A stretch of 64,000 nt of DNA from Platanthera guangdongensis (lineage: Eukaryota; Streptophyta; Magnoliopsida; Asparagales; Orchidaceae), in the NCBI GenBank assembly GCA_039583875.1, contig CM077159.1:102323287-102387286 (forward strand). The letters are read 5' to 3'. Positions within the stretch are counted from its first letter, which is position 1. Each line of letters begins with the position of its first letter. The translations under genes and the position numbers were made by a program. Below are positions 36,631 through 51,280 of the stretch, one piece after another. The notes beneath the pieces are model-generated. The model ran no database searches. It was not told the origin of the DNA and was given only the letters and a program-made list of their open reading frames with translations.

Positions 36631-37264
36631 TATGTCAATAGAAATAAGATTTCATTTCTTAAACATAGGTATCCAATATTTGAAAAGATTATATGTTATG
36701 GAGTAAGAGGATAAAATTCATTACTCATATACATATACATTGGGTTACATGAAGTTGTACAAAAAATTTACTATTGCATGTTATGGAAAATAAGACTTCG
36801 TTTTCCTAAACATCCATATTCAAAAATATTGTATTCGAGGTTTGAGAAAAAAAATATAACTCACCTCCTCCAAAGCCCTCTTCATAAACCAAAACAATCC
36901 CCTTAGCCATCTTCATGATTCTAGACTTAATATAAAATCTTTTTGAGAGCATAAATTTTAAATTGCATTATTTACTTTAAACTCTGTAGCTAAAGTTCAT
37001 ATAATTCCAATCTATTTTTGTTAACTAACGATTACAATTTTTGCTTGCTATTTGGCTACTTCAAGATGTCTTTTTGGCCAAAAATTTTCCTCTATTTAAT
37101 TCAATTTCATGATTTAGGACTTAAATCTTATACCCCTGATAATTACTTTGATCTCTCTTTTAATTAATTCAAGCGGTAGCTAAACTTAGGATTTCTTTTA
37201 ATTCCTTATAAGTACATCTCCAACTTTTGCTCTTGAATAGCAAAAGCATAAGTATGAGGGTATT
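36631..37264 (+). other. Athila-2 3' internal tail with polypurine tract
   Basis: This is the continuation of the Athila-2 spacer after SIRE-A. It is non-coding. It ends in a purine-rich run (AAAAGCATAAGTATGAGGG, about 37241-37260) directly before the 3' LTR start TGATGAG, the expected polypurine tract. A short inverted repeat, CTTTTGCT with AGCAAAAG, lies at 37223-37247. Confidence 0.75.
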
Positions 37265-40654
<3,390 letters not shown>

Positions 40655-40659
40655 AGGCA
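40655..40659. other. Athila-2 target-site duplication, right copy
   Basis: AGGCA after the 3' LTR; matches 14995-14999. Confidence 0.9.
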
Positions 40660-40929
40660 CCTTAGCTGGTGTCATACTCTCATCAGAACACTGGGGCTCT
40701 GACTTCCCTGCACCACTTCGGGTCACCTATACGTGTACAAGACACACTTTAGTGACTTGTCAACAACAACAACAATGTAGGAATGCGCAGGTTCCTCAAA
40801 CATGTGTATTTAAATTCCTTAGTGGACATTCTTGAGTGCATTTATGTTATAGCCGGTCGCACAGTAACACGTGCTCGCCACCCCTTAAAATAATTCAACC
40901 ACGAATTCTAAGAAGGAAAACGAAAACAA
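40660..40929 (-). other. gag: Chromovirus gag start and leader
   Basis: Minus-strand leader between primer site and gag. The likely ATG is at 40675-40673; five codons later the frame reaches the Athila-2 target site and resumes at 14994. No other feature seen. Confidence 0.65.
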
Positions 40930-40940
40930 GCTGATACCAA
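40930..40940 (-). other. Chromovirus primer-binding site (tRNA-Met type)
   Basis: Minus strand TTGGTATCAGC, a match to the common TTGGTATCAGAGC up to its last bases, two bases from the proposed LTR end. Confidence 0.65.
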
Positions 40941-40942
40941 AT

Positions 40943-41445
40943 TGCAAAACCTCCATTTGTTGCATGACATATAATAGAAGGTCCGACCGAGGCCCCACAC
41001 TATATGCCACAAACAGACGGCAAGGTTACAGGTTAATATCAAAGTATAAACCACGCATCCTAACTCAGAGCATTCTAGCGGAAGCATTAGGGGTTAAGTT
41101 TGAACTCATCTAGCATGAATGCCCACTATATATAAATAACCACATTTATATATCTACAAGGAATGCTCACAAAATACATAAACTGTTTGGCCTTAAGGCC
41201 TTACAGGTTTTCTTCATACGTGTGGATTACATACATCGACACGCGGGCCGGCCACACATGAAAATCACAAAACATTTCATTCTTTGGCCTTCAAGGGCCA
41301 GTATAGCAGCAGCATCAACAACAATGGCAAGGGCTTTGGCCCACTATTTTCCGCTTGGCTCTCCTACACCTGCATGGGAACAATCCACCGCAACGGTGTC
41401 AAATAAAACAACGGTCAACATTCAGCTGACCAATTTATAACGACC
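40943..41445 (-). repeat. Chromovirus 5' LTR, truncated by E4
   Basis: The boundary is set by the primer site: on the plus strand the LTR begins TGCAAAACC at 40943. It contains a minus-strand TATATATAG near 41128-41140, a possible TATA box. It is cut at 41445 by the E4 LTR, so its U3 end is missing from the window. Identity as an LTR is inferred from position only. Confidence 0.6.
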
Positions 41446-42807
41446 TGAAAGTTATTAAATTTTAGGTTAGCTAATCACCTAGAGAGGGGGGTGAATAGGT
41501 CTTTGAAATTTTAATAAATCTTGTGTTGTGTTCAAATTATTTTATTTAGAGCTTCTCCTTAAGTCCTGCAATCACAAAGAAAAATAAGCACATACAGCAA
41601 ACAATAGGATTTATAGTGGTTCCCCAATTGGGTACATCCACTTTCCCTCCCACATATCCAAATTATTTGTTGGACTTGGCATAAACTCCTCCACTATACT
41701 TCTCAGAGCTTACACCTCAGACCATAAGCCTTACACACAGATTCTTCACAGAATCCAACTCAGAACTATAAGGGTTCCTACCTTAGAGCTCTGCAGAACT
41801 CATACAGCTCAGTGATCCACTGATCACCTACCTCAGCCTTATTTTTAAGGCCTACACTCAGGCGCTTCAGCCCTACAGCTTCAGGCACAAAGCCCTACTC
41901 TCAGAGTGTTGCAGCCCTCCTACAACTCAGTACCCTTCAAGGTACCTACAGCTCAGCCTCCTTCAGGGCCTACAACTCAGTTACAAGCTTGTCACATATA
42001 GCTTAGTGACTCTTCAGTCACCTACCTCAGGGACAAGGCCCTACACTCAGGATGAGAGGATAGCCCTACCTCGGATCCACACTAGGATCCCACCTCAGAG
42101 AGCAGCACTCTCCTACCTCAGGAACTTAAGCCCTACAGCTCAGATCCACACTTAGATTTTACCTCAGTGCGCCAACATGGCAACTACCTCAGTGATAAAT
42201 TTGTCACCTACCTCAGGCACAAAGTGCCCTACACTCAGATTCAGAAAACCTGAATCCTACAGGAAGATAATACTGAATGTAGAAAAAAATAAAATACTGA
42301 CTCAGAGAAATGTCTCTGAGTCAACTTTGCTGGACTGAGTAGATTTCAGTCCAGCCCATTTGTTGTAGAAGGAATCAGTCTTCTTCTACAGCTATCACTT
42401 TTAACTGCTACACAGATAAGCAACTATCGGCTTGCTGATGAGATAAATCAGCTAAATTGTTCTGTTGAGAACAAACTTGTTGAGCTTTGAAGTGCTTCTG
42501 CTATCCTTCTTTGCCTTCAGGCTATCTTGGTTGGACTTTAGCTTTCAAGCTTGATGGAGAAGATGTCCAGCCGCCTCTTGCTTTCTCTTTCTATATTTTT
42601 TGCATTTGATTCATTAACCCTAATCCCTTTACTGTTTCCTTTTTATGTGTTGATTTGAATCAATGGCACAGTACTATGTGGGCCCACCAAGGATTGATGA
42701 GCGCCAACTCCATCAGAAAGGGGCAAAACATCATCTTTCGGCGCTACAGCAGCTTTCCCGCAACGGCTTCATGTAATTTTGACTTTGATGGCGCCAGCAG
42801 TGGTCAT
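41446..42807 (-). repeat. E4 3' LTR, part distal to U3
   Basis: It begins TGAAAGTTATT on the plus strand and carries the Sirevirus LTR-end blocks: CACCTAGAGAGGGGGGTGAATAGG (in pieces, 41480-41504) and the CCACTATAAAT block on the minus strand at 41609-41650. A run of short units with CTACCTCAGG or CTCAG motifs fills 41700-42260, similar in style to 9700-9960 in SIRE-A. It joins 57823 across C2. Confidence 0.85.
42803..42807. other. C2 target-site duplication, left copy
   Basis: GTCAT before the C2 LTR; matches 57818-57822. Confidence 0.88.
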
Positions 42808-44045
42808 TGTTGAATCTGATGGTGCCCTTAGAGGGGGGTGAATAAGGGTTGACAAAATTTTTTTCTTAATCTTAATTTACTTGATGAAATAATTAAAGAA
42901 ATCAAAACTAATTTTTCATAATAAAATTAAACCCTTAGAAAAAAATAAGAACAGAAATGATAATCTTTTATTTCATAAGTTACAAACCAATATACATGAT
43001 ATCTCTATGAAGCTAGAGATTAAGGCTTATGAAAAATATAGTTATTTTTTGATTTCGATTGTCCTTCTACCATAATCCGGCAGGCTAAAGCGTATATCTC
43101 CCTAGATCTTGCTACTATCCTCCCCCTAGATCTAACCACGATCTATACGCTGCACAGAAGACAGTGATTACTCCCTAAGCCGCACAAGTACTTGGACACC
43201 ACACACAAGGCAGTGATTTTCCCCTAAGCCACCAAAGGACCTAGACGTCATGCACAAGGCGGCAATTTCCTCCTAAGCCACGCAAGGACTTAGACGTCAC
43301 GCACAAGGTGGCGATTTCTCTACTGATTACAAAGATGATAAGATAAGTTATAAAAAAAACAAATTCAGAATAAAAACTCCCTCAAAATGAATCTCTGAAG
43401 ATGACGTCGAATCCTTGCAAAGATTGCATGAGATGCTGCACACGAACCGTCTCTTCTTCGCTCTTGAACGTTCTTGGGAAAATGAGAGTTTTCTGAAGGA
43501 TGGAGCTCTCTGGATTAGTTGCACGGGAAGTAACACTCCAAATTCTGCAATCCTTGATCTCCACGGAAAAATGAATCTCTTTTATATATTATCGATATCG
43601 CCCGGCGACACTGGCTATCACCAATCGGCGATATCCTATATGGCTGCCACGTGTCCCACGATTCGGAGGTTTCCGTGAGACGATTTGATCGTGGAGCTAT
43701 CGTCGGGTGATAGTGGCTATCTCCTGGCGATAACTCCTTTTCACTTTTGACATTAGAACCGTTACAAGAGTGTAGATGACTTCGATCTCATTCCAGAATG
43801 GGGTGGCACGTTCCGTAACTCCTCTCGAATTGAAAGTTATGGCTGTTTGAAGTTTAGCACACAAAACTCGTCTTTTTGTTTTTTTTCTAAAGTGTACACA
43901 CCCTTGGATCATACTCATGACTGAGGTCTTGTCTCCTCATTCAACTTGTGCAACCTACACACTATAAACACACAAAAGAGTAGATCAAATACATCACGAT
44001 ATTTGTTATTCTCAAACGAAGAGCTGTAGAATGCATGCTCCAACA
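42808..44045 (-). repeat. C2 3' LTR
   Basis: Plus strand TGTTGAATC to TCCAACA. It contains the minus-strand TATA box TATATAAAAG (43588-43579), next to a short GGCGATA/TATCGCC hairpin cluster (43592-43735), and a repeated cassette with CACAAGGCGGCGATTTC (about 43140-43320). Confidence 0.9.
43592..43735. repeat. GGCGATA/TATCGCC hairpin cluster in C2 3' LTR
   Basis: Inverted arms such as TATCGCC and GGCGATA recur about five times, with loops CGGCGACACTGGC and AATC. It lies directly upstream of the TATA box in the direction of transcription. The 5' LTR has the same cluster at 57366-57510. Confidence 0.75.
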
Positions 44046-44348
44046 ATCTCCCCCTTTTGATAATTGTAAATACCTATATGAGAAATTCGTGAGTTTAATA
44101 CCATTTATGTTTATAGGTTAGTGTGGTAAAATATATGCATGAATAATAAGTTTATGACATGATAGATGTAAAGCAAAACATACTCTTCTTATATGAGGGC
44201 TCCCCCTACATAAGTTTTCCATATATACTTTGCTCCCCCTAAATATCAAATCCACTAGATTTCTCAGTTTATTCTCCCCCTTTTGTTATTAACAAAAGTG
44301 GGTTGGGATGAATATATACCTTTTAAGATTGATTAGGGATAACTTATT
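44046..44348. other. C2 interior, 3' end
   Basis: Minus-strand polypurine tract AAAAGGGGGAGAT (44058-44046), then non-coding sequence with three more CTCCCCCT-type tracts (near 44207, 44231 and 44274). No ORF. Confidence 0.7.
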
Positions 44349-44353
44349 GGAAG
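44349..44353. other. C3 target-site duplication, left copy
   Basis: GGAAG before TGTTGGG; matches 52980-52984. Confidence 0.8.
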
Positions 44354-44684
44354 TGTTGGGTATTGTATCCACAATTACCTGGATTTGACGAAGCCACCTG
44401 TCAAGCTAAGATGAATTCACGATGTATTTGATAAAACCTTTTAAGTTGTGCTTGCAGTTATTCCACGCTAAGTGCACTCCAATGTCAGGGTGCAGTAGGT
44501 CAATATACACGGGTCTGCACGACGTAATCCCTCGTTGAGCAGATCAGTGTGTTGGCCTACGTGCACTCTCTCTATTGGAGTGTACTTATTTTCAAGTACA
44601 GGGTTGTGATCATGCAAGAGCAGACGAGGAGCAAGGATGGGTCAAAGAGCAGCTCATGGGTGGGAAGACGAAAAATCGTCTAAG

Positions 44685-44998
44685 TGTGAATCGACGAGAA
44701 TCACCAAGTGATTCTCGCCGAATCGTCGAGAATCACCGGCTGATTCTCGCGGTCTCTATCCGGCTGCATCAAAGCATGCGACTCTGGCGCTAAGTCATAA
44801 TCGACGAGAATCACCAAGTGATTCTCGCCGATTCGGCGAGAATCACTGGCTGATTCTCGTCGTCTCTATCAGGCTAAATCAGAGCATGCAAACAAGTCAA
44901 CATCGACGAGAATCACCTTTGATTCTCGCCGAATCGACGAGAATCACCTTTGATTCTCGCCGATTCGACGAGAATCACCTTCGATTCTCGCCGATTTT
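44685..44998. repeat. CGAGAATCAC/GTGATTCTCG hairpin array, C3 5' LTR (7 units)
   Basis: Seven inverted-repeat units. The best has the perfect 10-base stem CGAGAATCAC-CAA-GTGATTCTCG; others have CTTT or CGGCT loops. Units are joined by CGATTCGACG-type linkers that are themselves partly palindromic. Confidence 0.9.
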
Positions 44999-45115
44999 GA
45001 CTTGGGCAATTTTCTGGAAACCGCTGGATCGGATTCTGCCGCTGGCACTATTTTGAACCGGAATTAGGGTTTCTTCTGGTGGGACCCATAACTGTCATAA
45101 AAGAGTATTCTACTG

Positions 45116-45123
45116 TATAAATA
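45116..45123 (+). promoter_or_regulatory. LTR TATA box, C3 5' LTR
   Basis: TATAAATA in the context CTACTGTATAAATACACG, about 120 bases after the hairpin array. The 3' LTR has it at 52105-52112. Confidence 0.8.
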
Positions 45124-45988
45124 CACGCATATTTTTGAACAGTGGAGAAGCGAAGAAGATTTGAAAAAGCCGAGCCGCCGACGTGACCTAGATCGCGATA
45201 CCTCCGCCGCCGCCGTCGCCGCTCGCGCAAGTTGTTCGCCGACCTTGATCGTGGTTTCTTCCAGATCTCCCGGCGACAGAAGCTTAGCCAAGCATAGCAT
45301 CTCACGCGTCTAACCAGAGATTCTTTGTCTCTTGATTTGTTGATCGGGAAAACCTTCCCCGTCCGAATCGATTGAGACGATCGATCCTAGTGTGACCATT
45401 GGAAGACCTTGCTAGCTTTACTACGAAGTTTGAATCTCCAAAGAACAACAGCCGCACACCGTTGTCGCCGCCGATCCCGAGAACCAAGCCGCCGCCCTTC
45501 TTGCCGCCGCCGGTTTCGGGGAGATTCTCTCCAAGTGAGATCTAGGGTTGTGGACTCTTCGTGACTTCTAGAACACGTCATCAAACGAAGAGGGGCACCT
45601 TAGTCTCCGAAAGTAGTTTGTATTTCTTGTACATTCTAGTTCATTTTTGTTGTAAAGGAACGTTGGTTCCGAGTTGTAAGGGTTGGGTGCAACCCGTGTT
45701 GTGGGAGTGTTGTCTCCTACGTGTGGAAGGGTTCCTTCTGATAGTGCATGGATTGGATTTCAATCCTGTTGGTGAAGTGACCGAGTCTTCCCTTGTTGGG
45801 AGATAGGTCGGAGGGGGAAAGTGGACGTACCCAAATCGGGGAACCACTATAAATTGCTTGTGTACTTTCTTTGCTGTGATATTTTGTTTTCTTGTGCAGG
45901 TACAATTTTAAATTCCGCAAAAATGATGCACGTCACCTATTCCCCCCCCCCCTAGGTGAAGATAGTTGACACTAGGTGGACTTTCAAG

Positions 45989-46000
45989 TGGTATCAGAGC
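45989..46000 (+). other. C3 primer-binding site (initiator tRNA-Met)
   Basis: TGGTATCAGAGC, the canonical copia primer site, at the LTR end. Confidence 0.92.
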
Positions 46001-46060
46001 GAGGTTACTCATCAAAAAGGTTTACACCTTGAGTAGAATCCTGCCACCAGTGTCAGAAGC

Positions 46061-47638
46061 ATGGAGCTGGATCATGAGATCTCTCCACTAAGACTTCCCA
46101 CACGCACAAAGGAGTATTATCCCGTCTGGAAGATGAGAGTATCGTATCACTTGGAGGCTATCGATCCTCGAGCATCTTTCATCCTGGAAGAGGGTCCTTT
46201 TATTCCTATGAAGACCTCCGGCTCTGGAAAGAATATCCAAGTGCCCAAGTGTATTGCTGAGATGTCGGAGACGGAACTCTCATTATTTAATCTGGACAAG
46301 ATGATTCGACAGATTATCATGGATGTCTGGTCTGGACCTTCTCGCTCTAGATTGGAAAAATGTGGGTCGGCCAAATCTATGTGGGTAATGATCTCAGAGC
46401 TAATGGGGGGATCAAAGAAAGCTGGGATCTGCTATCAACTAGAGGATGAAGCCTATGTGGGGGTCCTCGCCTCTGAAGATGAAGGCAAGGATCAATCGGA
46501 CAGCATCAGAGCTCCAGTGTCCTTGTCAGAGACTGAAGAAGAAATTGAGGAAAGCAGTTCTGATGAGGATGACACAACGGTCACTGGCGCTAGTGACAAA
46601 AATACTGAAGAATAGGTAACTTCTTCATCTTGCCCCGTCTCTCTTGAAGTTCCTGAAGACAGAAACTGTTTTCCTTCAGAAAATCCTGATTCCCTGAAGA
46701 GTGCCCTTCAGAAAAGCAACCTACTTATTGAAGAGCAAGCTCAGGAGATTGCTCGGTTGAAGATCTTGTTGGTTCTCCAATTGGCATCCAACAAGGTCAA
46801 GGACTCGAAAATCTCAGATCTAGAGAGTAGTCTAGAGAATGAGAAAAGGATAGTATCCAACTTTTCCAAGGTTGATGCTATGAAGAGAAAGGAAGAAAAT
46901 GGGTGGATCTCCCGAATTATCAATTCATGGAGAAATGGGGAAACGGTATTCTGACCCCCCACTCCAGGTAGGAAGGGTACTCATCATGCCTTCAGGTATG
47001 ATCACATGAACAATCGTGGTCACTGTAAGGGTGATCTGTCCTCATGTGGAGACACCCATAGTGCAAGGGCTGTTATGGCCACCCATGAGAGAATACCTAA
47101 GGCTCATTCTGAGCCCTTTGTATTCTCGGCCACTGCCCCTACCCGGCAGGAAGCTGCTGGTATCAGCTCTCAGAATGCTTCTCTCCACCCAAGGACACGG
47201 GAAAGGGAGGTTAGAAGTCATGCAGTAAGTTCTCATGGGGCCTCAGGAAGGGGGCTGACTGAAAGGAAGGCACCACCTCCCAGGCCTCATGACGCTCACT
47301 ACATGCATTCCTTCCACCCTTCCATGTGTCACGGTGGAAGAGGCAATTTTGGGAGCAGATCCAGATCTATCCCGTTTGGACCTAGGCTCATGACTACCTC
47401 AGTCCCTGGATCAGGTCAGAAACGGAGATACAACATTCACTCGTGTTGGTGTTGTGGCAAGGTGGGACACTTTGCCATAGACTGTTGGCACAACCCCTCT
47501 GTGTCTAGGGCAAGGGCCTATCCACATCTTCTGGGTAGAGGTAGTCTTCCTGATAGGATTTCTGAGGGAAGGCATTCGAGTGTTTATGCTAACAAGAACC
47601 TAGGACCCAATATGTATTGGGTTCCTAAGGTAAGGTAA
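46061..47638 (+). pseudogene. gag: C3 gag, internally shortened, one zinc knuckle
   Basis: It starts at ATG 46061 in one frame to TAA 47636, about 525 codons. N-terminal UBN2-like region (EYYPVWKMRVSYHLEAIDPRA; KSMWVMISELMGG) aligns with SIRE-A Gag, then jumps to the acidic segment (EAYVGVLASEDEG). About 200 codons of the middle, including the first zinc knuckle, are absent compared with SIRE-A. The C-terminal knuckle CWCCGKVGHFAIDC is at 47444-47485, and the end reads NLGPNMYWVPKVR. In-frame stops: TAG at 46613 and TGA at 46952. The shortening, with the retained ends, fits an internal deletion. Confidence 0.85.
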
Positions 47639-48668
47639 CTCTCTTTTGCAGGGTAGTCTAGGTTCTCGTAAATATGATGGGAACTAGACAGAAGATGTTT
47701 CAAGACTAAATTGGAACAAATATATGGAATATCAGAAGTACTATTTACAATGGGATACTCACATTGAACACCTGGTATGCCTCAACCAGAGGGGGTAAAT
47801 TATGAATCTCATAATCCCAGGTATTTTTGATCAGCTCATATACTTGAGTCATATTGTATCGACATTTACATATATATATACTTATATATATACACATATA
47901 TGTGCGTACACCTAAGGATAGGTTAACACAGTAAACTTAAACCTTAGATACATTAATAAAGATTACCTGTAATTCCACTGGTAGATTCGAGAACTAACAT
48001 CTACAGGATTAAATCAGTTCACTGAAAACTAACAAAGATGCGTCATTGGAAATCACTACAACTTACGATTGACATTAATAAATATATATACATATTTAGA
48101 AGTTTTTTTTATTGTCTTGATATCAGAAGACCTCAAGAATCCGGCATGCCTCTTAACCCGTAGATTCCTATTAAAGAATCCCTTCGCTTTCGACTTAGAC
48201 AAACTGGAAACCCGCTAAAACCCGCTCAACCCGAAGACTCCCGCCGAACCTTAGCTTTTCGCTCTTCACTCGGAAACCCGTTAAAATCCCTTTAAACCCG
48301 TCGATCTCGCACAGTATCCCGCCGACCCTTCATATTCCGCAGGAAGCTCACCGAAGGAAACTCACTGATTCTTCCCCTTCCGTCGACAACTGCAGGAATC
48401 CCGCCATTTTCTTCCGTTGATATCAAGCAGGCAACTCGTCAATTCTTCCCTCCGTAGATCACTTCTCTCGCGTCCAGGGCTCTCGTCCAAGTCTCGGCGG
48501 GTTCGATCGACCAAAGTCACGATCTTCTTTCGGTTTCCCGTCGTTTCCGTCAATTCTCACCTTCTATGCTCTTGGGTAACCATTTTCTCACCCTTACAGT
48601 GACTTACTGTTAGTATAGCTTCCCTCTTGATTTCTGATTAGGCATAGTCTTGGGATTTCAGTCTTGCA
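47639..48668 (+). other. C3 gag-to-ORF2 spacer (no pol)
   Basis: About 1 kb replaces the 3-kb pol of SIRE-A. It has a TA-rich stretch (47865-47900), then a region with recurrent AACCCG or CCCGCCG motifs (48150-48420). Splice-like signals occur: AAG-GTAAGG at the gag end (47627-47635), TTTTGCAG at 47645-47652, and acceptor-like CTTACAG (48592-48598) and GGATTTCAG (48653-48661) before the ORF2 ATG at 48669. No coding domain recognised. Confidence 0.65.
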
Positions 48669-51038
48669 ATGGCTCCAAGGACAACCGCCGGCCTGGTCAT
48701 TGGTTGTGAGTTGGTTCGAACAGGGTTCTCACATGCTTCTGATGAATTCAGAAACATCATTATCATGCTTGAAGAGGCTGGACTCTCATTCATACTGGAG
48801 CACCCCTGTAAAATCTTGGACAAGGAAGTGATGGAATTCTTCACAACCGCCAAACTCCGGAATGAAGACTCTCTCATCAAGAGCAAGGTTGCAGGGGCAA
48901 AGATCAAGATGTCTGCAAGCAAGCTGACCCAATACTTGCCGCTCACTAGCTCTGCGGACGAGGATTATCTGGAGGAACAGGATAAAACCAGGACATTAAT
49001 ATTCTGTGGACTCGCTCGAGGAACTAGATCGATAAAGCGAAAGGATATGAATGAGGAGGGAAAACTTCTGTCAGACATCATTGGGAAAGTACTCATATGC
49101 AAACCGGGCTCTCATGACCACATCTCTGCGGACATGTTCAAGATCCTTGTGGCAATTGTCTGCAGAAAAAGATTCAACTGGGGGGCATTGCTTTTTGAGA
49201 AGATAAAGGACACTCTCAGATCTCCTAGCTTTGGCCGCATCATCAGTCTATATCTCAATCAGTTAAACGGAGATAGGTATGACATGAGTAAAGGAGTTCC
49301 ACTGCATTACTTGAAGAAAATGGACTCGAGCGTATTTGACAGATGGGAGAGTCGCATTGGGCAGGCTGCCGTGGTAGAACAACAAGAAGTATCTCCAGCC
49401 GAGGACGGAACTATGGCTGATTCCTTAGTAATCCCCAGTGAAATTCCTGATGCACTGACTGCAGGAATTGAGGGGGAGCCTCTACCCGCTTATGCTAATA
49501 TCGTATCTGACATCTCTCAGATAGCCAGAGATGCAGTGGCGGATATACAAGAAGAAAGTTAAGCTGTGATGGAGAATGAGGCGGCCCTGAACGTGCATGA
49601 TCAAGGAGCCGAAGGCAATGTAGAGGAAAATGATGAGGGAAGTTTGGAATACGATGCAACTGAGAATGATTTCATGGATGATGAGGATGAGGAAGAAGGA
49701 TATGTGGGACAGGAAGCATTGGAGCCTCAGGACATCACTGAAGTTCCATCTGACAAGCACGCTCCTGAGATCGTTCCTGAGAATATTGGTGCAACAGTGG
49801 AGGGGGAGTCCTCTCAGCAGAGACTGCTTAGTACTTCCGAGAAATCTACAGAGGCTGCAAGTACTCCCCCCTTAGAGACTGTGCTAGTGTCCAGCTCTAC
49901 AAATGCATCTGCTGAAGAGCAAGGCCAAGGCATGCCTCAGGATCATCCACTACGAGCTGATCTAGCCAATCACACCATAAATGTTATTCAAGGTATCGTG
50001 GATGAGCTCAAAGAATCTTTTGAGAAAGCTCAAAATAAAATGTTAAAAAGAATTAAGAAATCTGAAAATCTCATGCTCAAGAACATGGTGGAGATCAATC
50101 ACAAACTGGATGTGATGGAAAAGAAGTTTGACGACAAGTATACAGCGGTCGGCCAAGCTGTAACTCTTCTTATGGATGGATTAAAAAAGAACACTGATAC
50201 TCTCGCCGTAGTACATCAGAATGCTCATGTCGTAGCAAATAACATTCAAAAGTTTGATGGCAATATGGTGACTCTTAACACCAATCAACAAGCCTTGGTT
50301 ACCGAGTTCTCCAGGACTACAAAGCACATTGATGAGTCACTGCATTCTTATGCAAACTCCATTGCAGTCGAAGCCAAAAAGGGGGAGAAAGAATATACAG
50401 CTAAGATGGCCGAGCTTCAAGAAATCATAATCAAAAATTTTGAGCAGTCAAACATATAAGTTTATGACAGTTGCTGGTGGATGCTCAAACAAGCGCTAGG
50501 CGCTAACATCCCTGAAAATCCTGAGGGTACTCCTGCTCCTGAAATTAATACTGTGGCTGATGAGGGACCAAGTGTTAAAGAAGTTCCATTAAGTGAAGTT
50601 GATGATCATAGGATAGCTAGGGCCACCTCCAAGGAAAAACTGATGGCAATGTTTGACCAAGGAGCCCTAGCAAAAGCTAGGGACAAGAGAAAATCTCAAG
50701 AAGGGACTTCTAAGGAAACGCAAGCTGAAAAGAGAATCAGATTGAAGGAGGATGAAGTAAGGAACGAAAGGTGGAGTCCGGTATCAAAGAGTATCATCTT
50801 GGACACATTCTGGCTACAAGAAAAAGGGGAAATCAATCGGAACGAAGTATACAGCCAGCATGAGTGGGAGCTGCACAAGACATATGAAGCTAAACGGAAC
50901 ATCTTCTTCAGGACAAACACGGCGGCAGATAAAGCTCCTCCTCCAAGATACTATCCAAAGCCCAAGGAGTACGTTGAGAGGCAAAGAAAGTAGTTTTTGG
51001 CTCAAAAACATAAGGATGACCTAGCCAAAGAGCAATAG
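48669..51038 (+). pseudogene. C3 ORF2 (homologue of SIRE-A ORF2)
   Basis: One frame from ATG 48669 (MAPRTTAG) to TAG 51036-51038, about 789 codons. It is interrupted only by stops at 49560-49562, 50457-50459 and 50991-50993. Domains: N-terminal globular region with IGKVLICKPGSHDHISADMF and FGRIISLYL (residues about 138-198); acidic linker (49566-49900); coiled coil (about 49970-50450); basic C-terminus with RYYPKPKEYVERQR (about 50950-50990). No membrane segment seen. The absence of frameshifts over 2.3 kb, beside a missing pol, suggests it stayed under selection, or was recently copied, after pol was lost. Function unknown. Confidence 0.85.
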
Positions 51039-51280
51039 ACAGAAACTTATAGCTTGTCATTGTCTCATGAACATTTTTATCTGTTATTATTGTTATATGA
51101 ACGATCTTGGGAATATCTATATGTATATATGTATATGAATTTATGATTGACTCAAGCTTTGACCTGTTTGCCTCTACTTCCTTGTGCCGTATCTTTAAAT
51201 TATATATGATGTATATATTATCTGGATGGTGGTATTCATCTTAGCTAGTGGGATTTTGGCTCCGTCAAATAGGGGGAGAT
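51039..51280 (+). other. C3 3' UTR and polypurine tract
   Basis: AT-rich leader to the 3' LTR, ending AAATAGGGGGAGAT (51267-51280), the polypurine tract, directly before TGTTGGG. Confidence 0.85.

Larger units (their letters stand above)
44354..45989 (+). repeat. C3 5' LTR
   Basis: It starts TGTTGGGTATTG. The GAGAATCAC hairpin array is at 44685-44998, the TATA box at 45116-45123, and the conserved blocks GGGAAAGTGGACGTACCC and CCACTATAAAT at 45814-45853, then the pyrimidine run and CCTAGGTG near 45940. Judged from the GGAAG duplication it ends CAAGT, not CA; the exact end is uncertain by a few bases. Confidence 0.88.

Noticed and set aside
41222..41440. 72-codon plus-strand frame in the chromovirus LTR region
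   Set aside because: No recognisable domain; lies in a putative LTR with a minus-strand TATA, so no support for a gene.
45048..45584. Arg-rich minus-strand frames (and 51902-52573)
   Set aside because: They are antisense to C3 LTR sequence, driven by GCCGCC and GAATCAC repeats; no homologous domain, and they appear in both LTRs as expected for repeats.
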